Shown piece after piece: positions 36,633 through 45,314 of a DNA stretch of 64,000 nt. Positions within the stretch are counted from its first letter, which is position 1; every line of letters begins with the position of its first letter. The DNA is taken from positions 1 to 64,000 of the forward strand of contig JAGBXP010000035.1 in the NCBI GenBank assembly GCA_017629215.1, in the 5' to 3' direction. Position numbers and translations under genes: made by a program. The notes beneath the pieces were generated by a model. It was not told the origin of the DNA and did not search any database. It worked only from the letters and a program-made list of their open reading frames with translations. The DNA is from a bacterium (GTDB taxonomy: Bacteria; Cyanobacteriota; Vampirovibrionia; Gastranaerophilales; Gastranaerophilaceae).

Positions 36633-37267
36633 TTAATACTCAAGAAAAAGAATTTTTGAGGTTATGGAAATTAATAAAACAAAGATTTTCCTCTCCAAGG
36701 GGGAGGTACAATACAATAAGTCTATTAATTTATCATACTTTTTATCAATTTGCTTGTTATAAATTTGTGCGTATTTTTCTTTAACCATTTTGTTATTTTC
36801 ATCTTTTATCAAATCTTTTAGAAGCATTTTGTAATTCCAATCAAAAAAGCCTTTCTTAATTTTGCTTGACTCGCATCTTTAAAATGTTCTTTTAGAAATT
36901 TGCGATAAACTCGGATTTTTAGTTCAACTGTGCACCAACGATTTTTTATTGAAGGCAAAAACTTGCGTAAATCGTAAAGATGGTCAAAACTTTTTTCAGG
37001 TCTTAGCCAAGTAATTTTTTTATCCAAAAATATCTCAATCTTGTTCAAATAATCGTAAGTTTCAGGCAATTCAAGCTCTGTATCGCAGAAAACTAGCTCT
37101 AATTTTTCAAAAATCTCTGGCATGTTTTCTTTCATAAAGAAAGCTAACGCAGTCGAGTCCTTTCCACCCGAAAGGCTTAAAATGTGGTATTCTGGGGTAA
37201 ATGTGTTGGGCTTGTGGTCGTGATTACAAGCTTGGGAGTCGGATTCAAAAGAGGTGAAATTTTGCAT
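36633..37267 (-). pseudogene. Decayed PAPS-reductase-family gene with methylase-tail remnant
   Basis: From 37267 a 149-aa frame keeps an intact N-terminus with a ribosome site (AAGGAT) and the PP-loop SLSGGKDST of the PAPS reductase/DndC-like family. It continues through FCDTELELPETYDYL and NRWCTVELK, then stops at 36818, long before the normal end. An overlapping frame (36633-36827) contains AQIYNKQIDKKYDKLIDLLY, reminiscent of the tail of type IIG-like methylases. That frame runs into a CCTCTCC-AAG-GGGGAGG hairpin (36690-36706) like a dispersed repeat. Together these look like debris of a modification/defence locus. Confidence 0.6.
36690..36706. repeat. Short GC-rich palindromic repeat
   Basis: CCTCTCC-AAG-GGGGAGG, a 7-bp stem with one wobble, stands out in AT-rich DNA. 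It resembles widespread palindromic repeats that encode 'SPLERG'-like peptides. Confidence 0.45.
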
Positions 37268-37400
37268 CGTGGTAAATCCTTATATTTGGGGTAATAACGC
37301 ACTAATTATAGCAACTTACTACCTCTCAAAAAGGATTGTTACAGCATTTTTACATCTAAACCTAAAATATTTTCAAGTAAATTTTATGAAAATATAATAA

Positions 37401-38087
37401 TTAATCTTTTATTAAATCTTTAATAACTTCACCAGCTATTAATAACCCTGCTACAGGAGGAACAAATGAGATACTTGAAGGAATACGTTGTCCCTGTTTT
37501 TTTATGGGAATTTCTTTTGAATATAAAACTTTTAAATTTTTAATTCCTAAAGATTTAAGTTTATTTCTCATAGCTTTTGCTAATGGGCATACGGAGGTTT
37601 TATAGATATCAGAAATTTCAAACAATTCAGGTTTGAGTTTGTTCCCTGTACCCATACAGGATATGATTGGAGTATTAACCTTTTTGGCATTCATAATTAA
37701 TTCTAATTTACTACTAACAGTATCTATTGCATCAACTATATAATCATATTTACTAAAATCAAATTCGTTTGAATTTTCTTTATTATAAAAAGTCTTGAAA
37801 CATTTTACGTTGATTTGAGGGTTAATATCTAATAATCTACTCATCGCAACATCAGTTTTTGCCATACCCAAGTTAGAATGAAGCGCATATATTTGACGAT
37901 TAATATTTGTAATACTTATATCATCATTATCAATTATGTCAATATTGTATATTCCTGCACGAGCAAGAGCTTCTACTACAAATCCACCAACTCCACCAAG
38001 CCCAAAAACTGCAATTTTAGCTTGTTTAAGCTTATTACAAGCTTCTGTACCTATAAGAGACTTTGTTCTGCTAAATTCATATTCCAT
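37401..38087 (-). CDS. tcdA: tRNA threonylcarbamoyladenosine dehydratase (TcdA/YgdL), ThiF/E1-like
   Basis: A 228-aa E1-like adenylating enzyme. It has the nucleotide loop VFGLGGVGGFVVEALAR (about 29-45), DNDDISITNINRQIYA with the conserved Asn-Arg-Gln, DAIDTVSSK, and the C-terminal PPVAGLLIAGEVI. TcdA forms cyclic t6A37 in tRNAs. The pattern SRTKSLIGTEACNKLKQAKI at the start is typical of YgdL/TcdA rather than ThiF or MoeB. It is divergent from yebC. Confidence 0.88.
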   Translation of the reverse strand: MEYEFSRTKSLIGTEACNKLKQAKIAVFGLGGVGGFVVEALARAGIYNIDIIDNDDISITNINRQIYALHSNLGMAKTDVAMSRLLDINPQINVKCFKTFYNKENSNEFDFSKYDYIVDAIDTVSSKLELIMNAKKVNTPIISCMGTGNKLKPELFEISDIYKTSVCPLAKAMRNKLKSLGIKNLKVLYSKEIPIKKQGQRIPSSISFVPPVAGLLIAGEVIKDLIKD

Positions 38088-38179
38088 AAAATAAGAATAA
38101 CATAAAAATTAAAAAACACTTGATATTATTGCTATTTTTGCGTATTATTGATAGGCAGAGTATATTAAAGGGGATATCT

Positions 38180-38932
38180 ATGAGCGGACATTCAAAATGG
38201 TCTACAATTAAACATAAGAAAGCTAAAACTGATTCGGCAAGAGCAGCTGAATTTCAAAAATTTTCAAGAGAGATTATAGTAGCTTCCAAGCTTGGGGGGG
38301 GGGATCCTGCTGGAAATTTTCGTTTGAGAACAGCTATTGAAAAAGCTAAAGCTGCAGGACTTCCAAATGATAATATAAAGCGAGCAATTGAAAAAGGTTG
38401 TGGCGGTGGTAGTAATGAAAACTACGAAGAAATGACCTATGAAGGCTATGCCGCTGGTGGAGTGGCTGTTGTTATAGAAGCAATGACAGATAATAAAAAC
38501 CGAACAGCTGGTGATATAAGAAGCTATTTTACTAAATTCAATGGCAATCTTGGTGAAACAGGATGTGTTGGTTGGATGTTTGACAAAAAAGGCTGTATAA
38601 CTTACAGCGCTGATTCTACTGACTATGATTTACTTTTTGAAGAAGCTATTAATCTTGATGCTGAAGATATTATAGAAGAAGATGATGAATACAAAGTATA
38701 CACTTCAGTACCAAATTTCCAAGGTGTTGTTGAAGGTCTTGAAAAAGCTGGATTTAAGTCTGTGAGTGCTGAATTTACGAGAGTGCCTCAAAACACAATT
38801 GAAGTAAAAGACGAAAAAACGGCTCAAAATATAATGAGATTATTGAATAGACTAGAAGAACATGATGATGTTCAAAATGTATATGCGAATTTCGACATAG
38901 AAGAAGAGCTAATGGAAAAATTAGATGTGTAA
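38180..38932 (+). CDS. yebC: YebC/PmpR (TACO1) family protein
   Basis: Starts at ATG 38180 (MSGHSKWSTIKHKK, ribosome site AAAGGGGA), giving 250 aa. YebC/TACO1 proteins associate with ribosomes to relieve stalling at proline stretches and have also been described as transcription regulators. Motifs KWSTIKHKKAKTDSARA, NDNIKRAIEKG and MTYEGYAAGGVAV are all present. The GGGD loop after KL is encoded by an uninterrupted run of 10 G (38294-38303), unusual in such AT-rich DNA and a possible slippage site. It heads the yebC-ybaB-recR cluster. Confidence 0.93.
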   Translation: MSGHSKWSTIKHKKAKTDSARAAEFQKFSREIIVASKLGGGDPAGNFRLRTAIEKAKAAGLPNDNIKRAIEKGCGGGSNENYEEMTYEGYAAGGVAVVIEAMTDNKNRTAGDIRSYFTKFNGNLGETGCVGWMFDKKGCITYSADSTDYDLLFEEAINLDAEDIIEEDDEYKVYTSVPNFQGVVEGLEKAGFKSVSAEFTRVPQNTIEVKDEKTAQNIMRLLNRLEEHDDVQNVYANFDIEEELMEKLDV

Positions 38933-38961
38933 GTGTATGATTTTTTAGGAGGATAATAATT

Positions 38962-39300
38962 ATGATGAACATGATGAATATGATGAAACAAGCACAAAAT
39001 ATACAAAAGAAACTTGTTGATGCTCAAAATGAATTAACAAATATGAGTATTGAAGGTACAGCAGGAAATGGCTCTGTAAAAGTGGTTTGTGATGGCAAAG
39101 GTCAATTCAAATCAATTAAATTATCAGCAGAAGCTATTAATCCTGAAAACCCTTCAGTAGTTTCAAGCGATGATATTGAAATGTTAGAAGACTTGATTGC
39201 TTCAGCTATGAAAACTGCTATTAACACTTCTAAATCAGAAATGGAAGCAAAAATGAAATCTGTAACAGGTGGAGTTAATATTCCAGGTTTAACTTTATAA
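38962..39300 (+). CDS. YbaB/EbfC family nucleoid-associated protein
   Basis: A 112-aa protein with the YbaB pattern: Met-rich start (MMNMMNMMKQAQNIQKKL), a coiled helix, VKVVCDGKGQFKSIKLS strands, and a C-terminal helix with DLIASAMKTAI. YbaB binds DNA as a tweezer-shaped dimer and usually lies directly upstream of recR, as here (15 nt). The ribosome site is AGGAGG. Confidence 0.92.
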   Translation: MMNMMNMMKQAQNIQKKLVDAQNELTNMSIEGTAGNGSVKVVCDGKGQFKSIKLSAEAINPENPSVVSSDDIEMLEDLIASAMKTAINTSKSEMEAKMKSVTGGVNIPGLTL

Positions 39301-39314
39301 TATGTAATAAAAAA

Positions 39315-39911
39315 ATGATATATCCAAAAAGTATTGCAACTTTAATAGAACAATTTCAGAAATTCCCATCCGTTGGACCAAAATCAGCACAACGGATGGC
39401 TTTTCAGATTTTAAAAATGCCTTATGCAGAAGTTGAAAAATTTGCTAATGCAATTTTAAATGCTAAACGTAGTGCAAGGACTTGCGAAATTTGTTTTAAT
39501 ATTTCAACTCAAAGTCCTTGTGAAATATGTGAAGCAACCAATCGTAATCATTCAGTTATTTGTGTCGTTGCAGAAACAAAAGATTTAATTGCCATCGAAA
39601 AAACAAATGAATATCGCGGGCTTTATCATGTTTTGCAAGGCTTAATTTCTCCAATGGATGGTATAGGTGCAGAAGATATAAGAATTAAGGAACTTCTTAC
39701 TAGATTAACAGATGAAAAAGTACAAGAAGTAATTTTAGCATTATCACCTTCTGTTGAAGGAGAGGCAACCAGTTTATATCTAACTAAATTAATAAAACCT
39801 TTTGGTATTAAAATCTCGAGGATTGCTTTTGGTTTACCAGTTGGTGCAGATTTAGAGTATGCAGATGAGGTAACCTTAGCTAGAGCTATAGAAGGACGCA
39901 GAGAATTATAG
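39315..39911 (+). CDS. recR: Recombination mediator RecR
   Basis: A 198-aa RecR, loading factor of the RecFOR recombinational repair pathway. N-terminal helix-hairpin-helix (FQKFPSVGPKSAQRMAFQIL), a Cys4 zinc motif (CEICFN...CEIC) and a Toprim domain with VICVVAET and EATSLYLT are visible. Length is canonical. Last gene before a strong terminator. Confidence 0.95.
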   Translation: MIYPKSIATLIEQFQKFPSVGPKSAQRMAFQILKMPYAEVEKFANAILNAKRSARTCEICFNISTQSPCEICEATNRNHSVICVVAETKDLIAIEKTNEYRGLYHVLQGLISPMDGIGAEDIRIKELLTRLTDEKVQEVILALSPSVEGEATSLYLTKLIKPFGIKISRIAFGLPVGADLEYADEVTLARAIEGRREL

Positions 39912-39921
39912 GCTTAATAAA

Positions 39922-39962
39922 AATAAAAAAATAAGGTATCTTTAAAGATACCTTATTTTTTA
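39922..39962. terminator. Bidirectional terminator after recR
   Basis: AATAAGGTATCTTTAAAGATACCTTATT (39930-39957) is a perfect palindrome flanked by A- and T-runs. It lies between convergent genes. Confidence 0.88.
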
Positions 39963-39973
39963 TTAATTCATAA

Positions 39974-40249
39974 TTACGCTGCTTGGATTTCAGAAATAAG
40001 ATATTTAGCAACCCATTCAAAATCTTTATTACTAGAAGCAGCTTTTCTTAGATATTCAACAGAAGCTTCGCCTATTCTAATAAGAGTCATGGCAACAACC
40101 CCTCTTTTAATACCACGTACGCTCTGTAATTTTGTTACTAATTCTGGTATTACAGCAATACCTTGTTCTACTAATTTATTTTCTAACTTATTTTTTGTTA
40201 CGTTATCTGCTGTTTCTAATTCACAAAGAATTTCATCGACTAATTGCAT
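39974..40249 (-). CDS. Hypothetical HEAT-repeat-like small protein
   Basis: A 91-aa all-helical protein. The spacing of helices and the phrases GIAVIPELVTKL and VAMTLIRIGEASVEYLRKAA resemble HEAT repeats, suggesting a small protein-binding module. It has a good ribosome site (GGGAG) and its own convergent terminator. Function unknown. Confidence 0.6.
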   Translation of the reverse strand: MQLVDEILCELETADNVTKNKLENKLVEQGIAVIPELVTKLQSVRGIKRGVVAMTLIRIGEASVEYLRKAASSNKDFEWVAKYLISEIQAA

Positions 40250-40457
40250 TTTTATCTCCCATATTTAATCTATTTATATTACATATTATAGATGAATTTT
40301 CTCTCAAAACGTGATTTCTTTATCTAATCTTTATATGATTATAAATTTATGTAAAAATCGATATCTATACAAAATATTTACTCTTTTATAATATTGAAAT
40401 AGATTTATTCTATATTAGAATTAGTATATATATTAATCTAAATAGGTAGTTGACATT

Positions 40458-41645
40458 ATGCATATTAACAAAAAGAACATATCAATACAGATTTTGGCTG
40501 TTATTGGACTTTGTTTAGCTATAAAACTAGCATTTATCTATTATTTTGCAAATTATGATAAATATGCTTTATCAAGCTTTTGCTCTATAAATGATTTTAT
40601 TGATTGTGATGGTGTTGCAAAAACAAGAACAGCGCAATTTTTGGGAATACCTCTTGCTTACTGGGGAATATTTTTCTACATTATAGTTTTATTTTTAACT
40701 TTTGTTGACAAATTAAAATCTATTAAATTTTTAAAATTTTTAGAAGTGTTTAAAACTCCTAATGCTTATATTACAGTTTTAGGCTTAGTTTCTTTTTTGG
40801 TATCTATGATTTTAGCTGGAATAAGTTTTTTTAAGATTCATAAACTCTGTATTTTATGCTTAGCTACATATTTTATTGATTTTATTATAACTTTGATTGC
40901 TAGTGATGGCATGTTTAAAAACATTGTAAAATCAATAAAAATAACAATTCTTGACTTTATTGATGGTGCAAAAAAATATACAAAAACTTTTATTGCTTTG
41001 CTTTTAGTCTCTACATCTTTTCTGGTTTACTCTAATGTAACCTTGAATTTTGTTCCACATATAAAAAAACAAAAAGAATTATTCAAATATAGAAAAATTA
41101 AATATAATCCATATAGAGTTAAAGGCAATCATTTAGGATCAGAAAAAGGTGATGTTGTAATTGAATTATATTCTGATTTCGTCTGTCCATTATGTTACAT
41201 AAATAATATTATGTTACATCAAGCAGTAAGCGAATTTCGTAATATAAAAGTAATACATCACAATTATCCATTTGATACGGAATGCAATGAGTATATTAAT
41301 CTGAATATGCATCCTAAAGCTTGTTTTATGACAAAAGGAGCATTATCTGCTAGAGAACAGGGTAACTATTGGGAAATGGCTTCTCTGCTATATGAAAAGC
41401 AACCTAAAAATATTGAAGCAATGCTAGAACTAGCTGATAGTTTAAATTTTGATAAAGATAAATTTATTGATAGATTTAATTCTAAAGAAGTTGAAAATGA
41501 AATACAGACTGAGATTAAATCCGCAGATCTTTTAGAGATAGATGCTACGCCAACAATGTTTATAAATGGTGAAAAGATTGTTGGCGTAAAGCCATATTAT
41601 GAATTAAAAGAAATATTGATAAAACATGGTGCAAAACGAAAATAA
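40458..41645 (+). CDS. VKOR-DsbA fusion, disulfide-bond formation protein
   Basis: A 395-aa protein. The N-terminal half is a vitamin K epoxide reductase-like membrane domain (about five helices) with the loop Cys pair FCSINDFIDC (near 42-51) and the quinone-side motif CILC (about residues 137-140). A further helix at about 177-197 leads into a periplasmic thioredoxin-fold DsbA-like domain with active-site CPLC in YSDFVCPLCYI and the cis-Pro DATPTMFING. The fusion oxidises exported proteins and passes electrons to quinone. VKOR-thioredoxin fusions are a cyanobacterial and plastid feature. It overlaps queH by 20 nt. Confidence 0.88.
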   Translation: MHINKKNISIQILAVIGLCLAIKLAFIYYFANYDKYALSSFCSINDFIDCDGVAKTRTAQFLGIPLAYWGIFFYIIVLFLTFVDKLKSIKFLKFLEVFKTPNAYITVLGLVSFLVSMILAGISFFKIHKLCILCLATYFIDFIITLIASDGMFKNIVKSIKITILDFIDGAKKYTKTFIALLLVSTSFLVYSNVTLNFVPHIKKQKELFKYRKIKYNPYRVKGNHLGSEKGDVVIELYSDFVCPLCYINNIMLHQAVSEFRNIKVIHHNYPFDTECNEYINLNMHPKACFMTKGALSAREQGNYWEMASLLYEKQPKNIEAMLELADSLNFDKDKFIDRFNSKEVENEIQTEIKSADLLEIDATPTMFINGEKIVGVKPYYELKEILIKHGAKRK

Positions 41646-42162
41646 TATATTATTACACTCTTGTTGTGCTATATGCTCTGGTTACCCAATTTTATTACTA
41701 AAGGAAATGGGTTATAGTCCTGTTGTTTATTTTTATAATCCTAATATTGACACACAAGAAGAATATACACGTCGTTTAGAAGCACAAAAAACACTTTGCT
41801 CTCATTTAGGAGTTGAATTGCTTGTGGAAAAATATATTCCTGAGGAATATTTGAATTATGTTATTGGTTTTGAGAATGAACCAGAAAAAGGTTTGCGTTG
41901 CGAAAAATGTATAGAGTTAAGACTTCGACAAACTGCTAAAAAAGTAGAAGAACTTAATATGGAAAAATTTACGACTTCGCTGGTAATAAGTCCACATAAG
42001 AATTATGAAAAGATAACTAAATTAGGAGAAACAATCTCTAGAAAATATTTAGCAATACCATTTAGAAAAAATGATGGTTTTTTAAAGACAAATAAACTTT
42101 CAAAAGAATTAAACCTTTATCGTCAGAATTATTGTGGATGTAAATTTGCTAAAAAAGTGTAG
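41626..42162 (+). CDS. queH: Epoxyqueuosine reductase QueH
   Basis: A 178-aa protein of the QueH (formerly DUF208) family, which catalyses the last step of queuosine synthesis in tRNA anticodons. The Fe-S/metal Cys motifs are all present: LLHSCCAICSGYP at the start, RCEKCIELRLRQTA (near 90), and the terminal YCGCKF. SLVISPHKNYEKI is also typical. The start overlaps the VKOR gene. Confidence 0.93.
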   Translation: MVQNENNILLHSCCAICSGYPILLLKEMGYSPVVYFYNPNIDTQEEYTRRLEAQKTLCSHLGVELLVEKYIPEEYLNYVIGFENEPEKGLRCEKCIELRLRQTAKKVEELNMEKFTTSLVISPHKNYEKITKLGETISRKYLAIPFRKNDGFLKTNKLSKELNLYRQNYCGCKFAKKV

Positions 42163-42260
42163 TTATATAAGAAGCAGAGCCAATTTTAAACTAAAAAAAA
42201 GAAACTCGTGCTTGAAATTAAATTTTGTTTGTGTAAGAATGGAGTTTGTGAAAGTTCAAT

Positions 42261-42366
42261 AACTTATGGCAAGGTAGCTCCCGTAGTGAACGCAGTGAAC
42301 GTTGTAGAGAAACTGAGAGCGTGGCGCTCGAGGCAGCTGAGTCAATGAAAATTGAATAATAAATAT
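42261..42366. repeat. Inserted or duplicated 106-bp segment upstream of tRNA-Met
   Basis: The 20-nt sequence AACTTATGGCAAGGTAGCTC occurs at 42261-42280 and again at 42367-42386, where it includes the first 13 nt of tRNA-Met. Between the copies is GC-richer DNA with GTGAAC direct repeats and a GAGCG/CGCTC hairpin, unlike its neighbours. This looks like a small element bounded by a target duplication of the tRNA 5' end, or a partial tandem duplication. No gene is seen in 42163-42373. Confidence 0.55.
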
Positions 42367-42373
42367 AACTTAT

Positions 42374-42447
42374 GGCAAGGTAGCTCAGTTGGTGAGAGCG
42401 CACGGCTCATACCCGTGAGGTCGAGAGTTCGAATCTCTCCCTTGCTA
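42374..42447 (+). tRNA. tRNA-Met (anticodon CAU, elongator type)
   Basis: The acceptor GGCAAGG/CCTTGCT (first pair G-U), D-stem GCTC/GAGC, anticodon stem CACGG/CCGTG with loop CTCATAC, T-arm GAGAG-TTCGAAT-CTCTC and discriminator A are all clear. CCA is not encoded. The anticodon stem lacks the initiator GGG/CCC. A tRNA-Ile with modified CAU is possible but its body is less similar. Confidence 0.9.
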
Positions 42448-42457
42448 TTTTTTATTG

Positions 42458-42500
42458 CCTTGATATGACTGAGTTTCATCAATCAAGGTTTTTTATTTTT
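42458..42500 (+). terminator. Terminator of tRNA-Met
   Basis: CCTTGAT (42458-42464) pairs with ATCAAGG (42482-42488), followed by T6-A-T5. It stands 10 nt after the tRNA. Confidence 0.75.
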
Positions 42501-42659
42501 TACTCCAAAAGCTATTTATGTTTCCAAATTGTTTCCATGAGGTTATTAATATAATTGTCTTGCAGGTTGAGAATTTCCGACTCCAAAACGAGAATTTAAC
42601 TGCAAAGTTGAGAATTTTGGACAACTGAAATTCAAAAGTCGGACAACGGAAGTAAAAAT

Positions 42660-43748
42660 TTATTTATTAGATTTTCTTCTATTACATTCTTTGCATAACA
42701 TTTGACAATTCTCGGCACTTGTTTTTCCACCCTCGCACCATGGAGTAATATGATCTGCTTCCATTTGTTCTATTTCAAAGTGTTGCTTGCAGATTAGGCA
42801 GATTCCTGCTTGTTTTTCATAAGTTTCTCGCTTCATACTTTGCGTAAATGCTCTAATGTTCAAATACTTTTCACTTCCTGATAATAAGTATTCATATATA
42901 CCTTTTTTAGCCGTTACATCATCATCTTGCATCAAGCGACTAATCTCTTGTTCAAGAGCTTTAGTGTCAAGTTTATCGTCTTTATATTGATTATAAAGGT
43001 AACCCCATTCAACACCTTTCATTTCTTTTCTATATTTAGGGAAAATTGTTTTAACCCAATTTATGACACCCATAAAATATATCCATAGTTCATTTGAATT
43101 GCTATCGTGCTGATGTAATGCCATATAATCTTCAATTTCCATTTCTTGATTACATATCCATTTAATAGCAGTCTGCAAATAGTCTTGACGAATTGAAGAG
43201 CCTGTTAAATAATCGCTTGCCATATTTTGTGCAGGACAATTTGTTTTACTAAAATGACGTTTTGCATCTGTTAGCCATTCTCCTGTATAAATCGCATTTC
43301 TTAATTCTTGTTGTGTTAATTCAGCTCCTGCGATATTGATTGTTCTGAACCAATCTAATTTTTCAGAATCTTTACCCTCGCAAACATATATCATTAAAGG
43401 ATATTCAAGTATTTGTTCTTGCTCGTCTTTTTCTAAATTATGAAAGAATTGATAATCTAACGAAAAAGAACCATTAACATATTCACAAATGCTAATTGTT
43501 CTTTGTTGTCCGTCAAGAAGTTCAAAAGTACCATCCTCATTTATAACCCAGTACATGACATTTAAAGGGAATCCTTTACGAACAGTTTTGATAACCTCAT
43601 CACGTTGTTTCCCATTATATACAAATTCTCTTTGATATTTAGGTCTGATATTTAATAGCCCGTTGTACCCTGTAACACCGTCCTCATCATTATTGATGTA
43701 GTTCTCAACCAAATCTCTTACTTTAACTTCTTTTAATTCTATTTTCAT
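42660..43748 (-). CDS. DUF262 protein with C-terminal HNH nuclease domain
   Basis: A 362-aa protein. The N-terminal DUF262 (ParB/Srx-like, GmrS-type) region has IRPKYQREFVYNGKQRDEVI and the nucleotide-site motif DGQQRT (near residue 78). The C-terminal 50 residues form an HNH endonuclease: CLICKQHF, ADHITPWCEGG (catalytic His) and MLCKECNRRKS. DUF262 plus HNH occurs in modification-dependent or modification-guarded nucleases such as GmrSD and SspE. Its start overlaps the stop of the EcoRI-type methylase by one base, so it is probably the nuclease partner of that methylase. Confidence 0.8.
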   Translation of the reverse strand: MKIELKEVKVRDLVENYINNDEDGVTGYNGLLNIRPKYQREFVYNGKQRDEVIKTVRKGFPLNVMYWVINEDGTFELLDGQQRTISICEYVNGSFSLDYQFFHNLEKDEQEQILEYPLMIYVCEGKDSEKLDWFRTINIAGAELTQQELRNAIYTGEWLTDAKRHFSKTNCPAQNMASDYLTGSSIRQDYLQTAIKWICNQEMEIEDYMALHQHDSNSNELWIYFMGVINWVKTIFPKYRKEMKGVEWGYLYNQYKDDKLDTKALEQEISRLMQDDDVTAKKGIYEYLLSGSEKYLNIRAFTQSMKRETYEKQAGICLICKQHFEIEQMEADHITPWCEGGKTSAENCQMLCKECNRRKSNK

Positions 43749-44722
43749 TATGACCTCTTTTTGATTAAAATTCTTGCATAAGTTGGTTTACCATTAATGG
43801 CGCTATCTTTATCCTTTACTAAGCCGTGAGCTTTAATTGGAACACTTTCATTAATTCTATAATCATTACAATTTAGGATTTCAAATTGTTCAGGATTATA
43901 TTTATCAATAAAAGTTATTGGCACACCCATTACCCCTTCAAAATCAATTGGAATATCTGAAACTTTGTTCACATTAATTGCGTCATATTTATCATATTTT
44001 GGATATTCCTCTTGATTGTATTGTTTGTATAAAATTAAACTTTCATGACGCTTTGATATATCTAAATTTGTAAACCAACAGATGTTCCCCATACTACGCC
44101 ATTTTTGACCTGTTTCGTCTTGTCTATATCTTGTTGCTCTTGGTTCATAATAATCAGGAACTTTAAATTCCATATCTCCTGATTTGTTCCCAGACCAAAT
44201 TTTATTTTGCTGAATTAATGTAAATATCTCTTTGTAAGTATAAGCATTTTGATTTCCAATAATAATAAATTTTTTATTATATTCCATCAATTGAGCAACA
44301 TATTCTCTAAATAAACTAAAAGGTGGGTTTGTAACAACAATATCTGCTTCTTTCAGTATTTCTACAGCTTCGGGACTTCTAAAATCCCCATTTTGTTTTA
44401 ATGGAGTTTTAATAATATCTTTATAATCAACTTTTCCATCACCAGTTACATCGCCAATGATTTCAAGCTTATAAGATGGTTTATCATCTTCATAATGTGT
44501 TGATATGAGTTTCTTTAATCCCAAGTGATCAAAATTTAACTCAAAGTATTTCCAAAAATTTGACCATTCTGGATCATCACAATTGCAAAACACAACTTTT
44601 CCTTGAAAATGTTTTTTATAATGCTTTAACTCTTGCTCTATATCTTTGATTTGAGTATAAAATTCATCTTGCTTATTTTGTTTTGCCCTAGACAAACTAC
44701 CATTTAAAATTGCGTGTGTCAT
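43748..44722 (-). CDS. EcoRI-family adenine-specific DNA methyltransferase
   Basis: A 324-aa protein closely following the M.EcoRI pattern: QDEFYTQIKDIEQEL at the start, KVVFCNCDDPEWSNF, FDHLGLKKLI, catalytic IVVTNPPFSLF (near residue 130), YPKYDKYDAINVNK, GVMGVPITFIDKYNPEQFE and a terminal YARILIK. Length matches M.EcoRI. N6-adenine methylation, perhaps of GAATTC or a related site, is inferred from family. No EcoRI-type endonuclease accompanies it; the coupled gene is a DUF262-HNH protein. A dockerin-like GDVTGDGKVDYKD stretch lies before the catalytic motif. Confidence 0.88.
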   Translation of the reverse strand: MTHAILNGSLSRAKQNKQDEFYTQIKDIEQELKHYKKHFQGKVVFCNCDDPEWSNFWKYFELNFDHLGLKKLISTHYEDDKPSYKLEIIGDVTGDGKVDYKDIIKTPLKQNGDFRSPEAVEILKEADIVVTNPPFSLFREYVAQLMEYNKKFIIIGNQNAYTYKEIFTLIQQNKIWSGNKSGDMEFKVPDYYEPRATRYRQDETGQKWRSMGNICWFTNLDISKRHESLILYKQYNQEEYPKYDKYDAINVNKVSDIPIDFEGVMGVPITFIDKYNPEQFEILNCNDYRINESVPIKAHGLVKDKDSAINGKPTYARILIKKRS

Positions 44723-44873
44723 TAAAAATACCTGTAAAACTTCTCTTTAAAATACCAATACCATGTTTTACAAGTAATTATCCATGCTTAACTTCTAAAA
44801 TCAATATATTTTATACCTTGCAAGTGGATTAAAACAAAACTACTTATATTTGATAATTCATAGAGGTGGTGCT

Positions 44874-45185
44874 ATGAATATCAAGAAAAAGTTAGGTTTA
44901 AAAATTAAAGAGATAAGAAAATTTAAAAAATATACTCAAGAGTTTGTTGCTGAAAAAATGGGTATTGAGACAAAAAGTTTATCTAATATTGAAAGAGGTC
45001 TTTTTTATCCAACTGCTGAAAATTTAGAGAAAATTTCTAAAATTTTAGAAGTTCAACCTTGTGAACTTTTTGATTTCGAACATCACAAATCTGATGAAGA
45101 ATTAAAAATAGAAATTTTAAAAATAATAGAAGAAAACCCTGATAAAATAAAGCAAATATATAAAACTTTAAATGCAATATTATAA
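44874..45185 (+). CDS. XRE-family regulator with C-terminal extension
   Basis: Starts at ATG 44874 (ribosome site AGAGGTGG), giving 103 aa. The Cro/CI helix-turn-helix spans about 10-62 (KYTQEFVAEKMGIETKSLSN, then ERGLFYPTAENLEKISKIL). A Lys/Glu helical tail of 35 residues follows and may mediate dimerisation. It is divergent from the methylase-nuclease pair, the position of a controller protein. The shared 150-nt upstream region would carry both promoters. Confidence 0.85.
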   Translation: MNIKKKLGLKIKEIRKFKKYTQEFVAEKMGIETKSLSNIERGLFYPTAENLEKISKILEVQPCELFDFEHHKSDEELKIEILKIIEENPDKIKQIYKTLNAIL

Positions 45186-45314
45186 ATTTATTGCTTCATA
45201 CAATTAACTTCTAGTTTTAATACTAAAATCTAAAATTTGCACTTGTTGCTATTCGGTACAATTAAGTAGTATACTTATAAAGTAACCCAATATAATTAAG
45301 AGGAGTTGTTTTGA

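Noticed and set aside
42218-42403. 61-aa minus-strand frame
   Set aside because: It runs antisense across tRNA-Met and the duplicated segment; best explained as a by-product of the repeat.
42500-42659. Attachment site downstream of tRNA-Met
   Set aside because: The sequence here has att-like repeated GTTTCCA phrases, but I found no matching copy at the far side of the island and no integrase, so no att call is made.
44440-44490. Dockerin domain in the methylase (GDVTGDGKVDYKD)
   Set aside because: Only one calcium-loop-like stretch, inside a cytoplasmic methylase at a variable loop; a true dockerin has two repeats.
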